NCBI GenBank assembly: GCA_016872595.1
Contig: VGZJ01000029.1
Coordinates: 1-34,783, forward strand
Origin: Planctomycetota bacterium
Lineage (GTDB): Bacteria; Planctomycetota; Planctomycetia; Gemmatales; Gemmataceae
Reading direction: 5' to 3'
DNA length: 34,783 nucleotides
Part shown: positions 32,871-34,783 of the stretch, in pieces
Numbering within the stretch: the stretch's first letter is position 1
Layout: each line of letters opens with the position of its first letter
Notes under the pieces: generated by a model
What the model was told of the DNA's origin: nothing
Databases searched by the model: none
The model's input: the letters and a program-made list of their open reading frames with translations, nothing else
Position numbers and translations under genes: made by a program

Positions 32871-33009
32871 GCGAACACGAGCGCCACGAAAGGCGCACAA
32901 AGCGGTGGTACCGTGACACACGGGGCGTTCGGCCGTAACCGCTTGGGAGTTCGGGGGATCGGTGCGCCGACGGGGGGTGACGGGATGTTCCCGAACCCAA
33001 TTGATTTCG

Positions 33010-33020
33010 GAAAATCCGGA
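33010..33020. repeat. 11-bp direct repeat, left copy
   Basis: GAAAATCCGGA, 17 bp upstream of the Zn-ribbon gene start; an identical copy in the same orientation lies at 34756-34766. Confidence 0.45.
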
Positions 33021-33037
33021 ACGTCACGAGGTGGGCC

Positions 33038-33589
33038 ATGGGCGGACTGGGGAGCGGGGCGCGGTACTCGAAGAAGGACACCGTCGAGGAGTGCCGGGCG
33101 CTCGACACGGCCGACCTCAAGCGGTGGAACCTGCTCGTGCCCGGCACCACGAACTGGGCCGGCTCGTTCAGGTGGGGCGACTCGTCCGTGAGCTACCGTC
33201 TCACGGTCGGGGCCGACGCCGGCACCTTGCGCCTGATGTACCGGATGACGGGTGCGAGCGCGGACCTCGATTACCCGGTGCGGCTGGTGACGACGCGGTG
33301 CCACTTGGGCGGGGCGCGGTGGTGGTTCCTGTGCCCGCTGACGAAGGACGGCACCCGGTGCGGGCGGCGCGCGCGGAAGCTGTACCTGTGCGGCCGGTAC
33401 TTCGGGTGCCGCCGCTGCCACGACCTCACGTACCGCTCGCGCCAAGAGTCCGACGCGCGGGTGTACGCGCTGGCCCGCGCGGGGTTGAGCGCGCTCCCGA
33501 CCATCACCGGCGCGTCGGTCGCGCAGCTCGGCGTCGCGCTGCGGGCGCTGACCGTGCTCGAGAATCGCATGACGCGGCGCGCCCGGTGA
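33038..33589 (+). CDS. Zn-ribbon-containing hypothetical protein (MGGxGSG family)
   Basis: 183 residues, ATG at 33038 with GAGGTG 5 nt upstream. The N-terminus MGGLGSGARYSKKDTVEECR and the segment VRLVTTRCHLGGARWWFLCP are the signature of a widespread uncharacterised family found on bacterial mobile elements. Cysteines C99, C108, C118, C124 and C127 (the last two as CRRC, followed by HDLTYRSRQES) probably form a zinc ribbon, so nucleic-acid binding is likely. It is followed 43 bp later by the ANRRNA-family gene; 167 bp of non-coding DNA precede it. Confidence 0.75.
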   Translation: MGGLGSGARYSKKDTVEECRALDTADLKRWNLLVPGTTNWAGSFRWGDSSVSYRLTVGADAGTLRLMYRMTGASADLDYPVRLVTTRCHLGGARWWFLCPLTKDGTRCGRRARKLYLCGRYFGCRRCHDLTYRSRQESDARVYALARAGLSALPTITGASVAQLGVALRALTVLENRMTRRAR

Positions 33590-33632
33590 TGCTCACCTCG
33601 CAGGATCATGACTTCATGTGGAGGATCGATCC

Positions 33633-34673
33633 ATGACGACGCTGGCGAAGATCGAGGCGAACAGGCGGAACGCGGCCCTTTCGACCGGGCCGAGGACCGA
33701 CGCGGGCAAGGCGCGGGTCGCGCGGAACGCGGTCACACACGGCATCTTCGCGCAGGTGCCGGTGGTGCCGGGCGAGTGCGCCGCGACGTGGGACGCGCAC
33801 CGGGCCGGGGTGGTCGCGGCGCTCGACCCGGCGGGCCTGTTGGAGCTGGCCCTCGCGGAGCGCGCGGCGCTGCTGCTGTGGCGGTTGCAGCGGGTGGCCC
33901 GGTACGAGGTGGAAGCGGTCGCGGCGGCGATGGACGCGGCCGAGGTGCCCCCGGTGCCCGAACCCGAAGACTCACTCCCGGAGCCGTTCCCGGTGCCCCA
34001 GCCGAAGACCCGCGAGGAACAACTGTGGGACACGCGCGAGGCGCTGCGGAAGGCCCGGCGCGCGTACGCGGAGATCGTGCCCGCGCGCGACGTGCTCGCC
34101 CCGGACCCGGCCGACGAGTCCGCGGCACGGCTGTTCGCGGCACTTCCGCCGGCGGCGGTCTCGGCGCTGTTCGAGGCGGCGCGGGGCCGGGTACACGTCG
34201 CGGACGGGGCGCACCCGAACCCGCCGCGGTACGACACGAAGGCGTTCCGGAAGGCGCTTGCCCTTTCGGGTGATACCGCGCGAGCGGTGGCGTGGACCCC
34301 GGAAATGATCGGCCGCGGGCTATCGGTGTACGCCGGGTTCGCGCGCGAGCCGGTCGAAGGGTTCATCGAAGGTGTGCGCACCGCTATCGTAGAGCGCGCC
34401 GAGGAACTGGGGCGCGCGGTGCGGCGTCTGGAGCGCGACGAGGCCGCGCTGGTCCGGCTGTTGGACGAGGGCGCGGCACGGGCGCGGGCCGTGCACCTGC
34501 TCCCACCGAACGGGGGCGAAGAGCGCGTCGCGAAGTACGAGCGCCACCTGCACACGCTCCTGACCTCGACCCTGCACGAACTGGAGCGCCTACAGGCGCG
34601 GCGCGACGGCGACACGGTGGTGCCGCCAGTCGTCGCCGACGTGAACGTCACGGTGGACGGCGCCGCGCCATGA
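33633..34673 (+). CDS. ANRRNA...STGPRT-type hypothetical protein
   Basis: 346 residues from the ATG at 33633, with GGAGG at 33620-33624; an in-frame GTG at 33618 is less likely. The first ~38 residues (KIEANRRNAALSTGPRTDAG, then KARVARNAVTHGI) are the hallmark of a widespread uncharacterised family, basic and probably nucleic-acid binding. The rest is helical: Ala/Leu-rich (LLELALAERAALLLWRLQRV), a Pro/Glu linker, and a C-terminal coiled coil (ERAEELGRAVRRLERDEAAL). No catalytic motif is visible. It probably pairs functionally with the Zn-ribbon gene before it. Confidence 0.72.
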   Translation: MTTLAKIEANRRNAALSTGPRTDAGKARVARNAVTHGIFAQVPVVPGECAATWDAHRAGVVAALDPAGLLELALAERAALLLWRLQRVARYEVEAVAAAMDAAEVPPVPEPEDSLPEPFPVPQPKTREEQLWDTREALRKARRAYAEIVPARDVLAPDPADESAARLFAALPPAAVSALFEAARGRVHVADGAHPNPPRYDTKAFRKALALSGDTARAVAWTPEMIGRGLSVYAGFAREPVEGFIEGVRTAIVERAEELGRAVRRLERDEAALVRLLDEGAARARAVHLLPPNGGEERVAKYERHLHTLLTSTLHELERLQARRDGDTVVPPVVADVNVTVDGAAP

Positions 34674-34755
34674 TCTGCTGCGGTGGGTTTGTTTTGGCGC
34701 GAGGTGGATGGTGTCAGGTCTCGTGCCGAGGGCGCGGGATTGTAACGATTGGCGC

Positions 34756-34766
34756 GAAAATCCGGA
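34756..34766. repeat. 11-bp direct repeat, right copy
   Basis: GAAAATCCGGA, identical to 33010-33020. The last 110 bp of the window (34674-34783) hold no other feature that I can see. Confidence 0.45.
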
Positions 34767-34783
34767 TTCTGCCATTTTTGATG

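Larger units (their letters stand above)
28476..34783. mobile_element. Putative integrative element at tRNA-Pro (right end outside window)
   Basis: A tyrosine recombinase gene starts about 100 bp after a tRNA 3' end and is followed by phage/plasmid-type replication genes and two families of uncharacterised accessory proteins. This is the standard layout of a tRNA-integrated element. No second copy of the tRNA 3' end is found in the window, so the far attachment site and true length are unknown. The exact left end is inferred. Confidence 0.55.

Overview
The window is very GC-rich DNA, most likely from a planctomycete of the Gemmata group (Gemmataceae). The clues are a Ser/Thr kinase with four leucine-rich-repeat modules, a small protein with the Gemmata-type TIGR02996 N-terminal domain, a Uma2-family (pseudo)gene, a BatA/VWA membrane operon and several palindromic repeat families. 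Identification rests on protein sequence recognised by eye; no database search was run.

Layout. 1-3186: 3' part of a TPR plus CHAT-protease gene (+). 3201-3309: palindromic repeat A. 3334-7783: a HIGH-type nucleotidyltransferase and an LRR receptor-like kinase, an operon on the minus strand. 7863-9470: DUF4198 protein, TIGR02996 protein and a small unknown protein (+). 9479-10784: a gene graveyard holding an LRR C-terminal fragment, a sigma region 4-like fragment and an ATP-grasp gene with an internal deletion. 10794-12638: Hsp70-family protein (-). 12809-15274: fused membrane/spermidine-synthase-like protein (+) with a palindromic element (B) inserted in frame. 15271-15852: Uma2 pseudogene with two compensating frameshifts (-). 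15998-16768: DedA-family protein (+). 16878-28243: a minus-strand operon of four genes, transcribed from the right: a 1679-residue BatA/double-VWA protein, a 1362-residue membrane coiled-coil protein, a 280-residue exported disordered protein and a Tat-exported prenyltransferase-repeat protein. The last gene is bracketed by two copies of palindromic element C.

28401-28475 is tRNA-Pro(CGG) with its own promoter and terminator. A tyrosine-recombinase gene follows 70 bp after the terminator and begins what looks like an integrative element that runs off the right end of the window. The element holds the integrase, a small convergent gene, a control region with a perfect -35 box and two palindromes, a short accessory gene, a phage-type replisome-organizer-like gene with iteron-like repeats inside its coding sequence, a chimeric DnaB-N/DUF3987-C gene with no ATPase core, a frameshifted small gene, a Zn-ribbon family protein and a protein with an ANRRNA...STGPRT N-terminus. 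The last two lie between 11-bp direct repeats.

The most notable signals are: (1) REPIN-like paired palindromes of several unrelated sequences but one architecture (two inverted copies of a self-complementary unit); (2) the lambda O-like arrangement of iterons inside a replication gene of the tRNA-linked element; (3) the helicase-less DnaB/DUF3987 chimera beside it.
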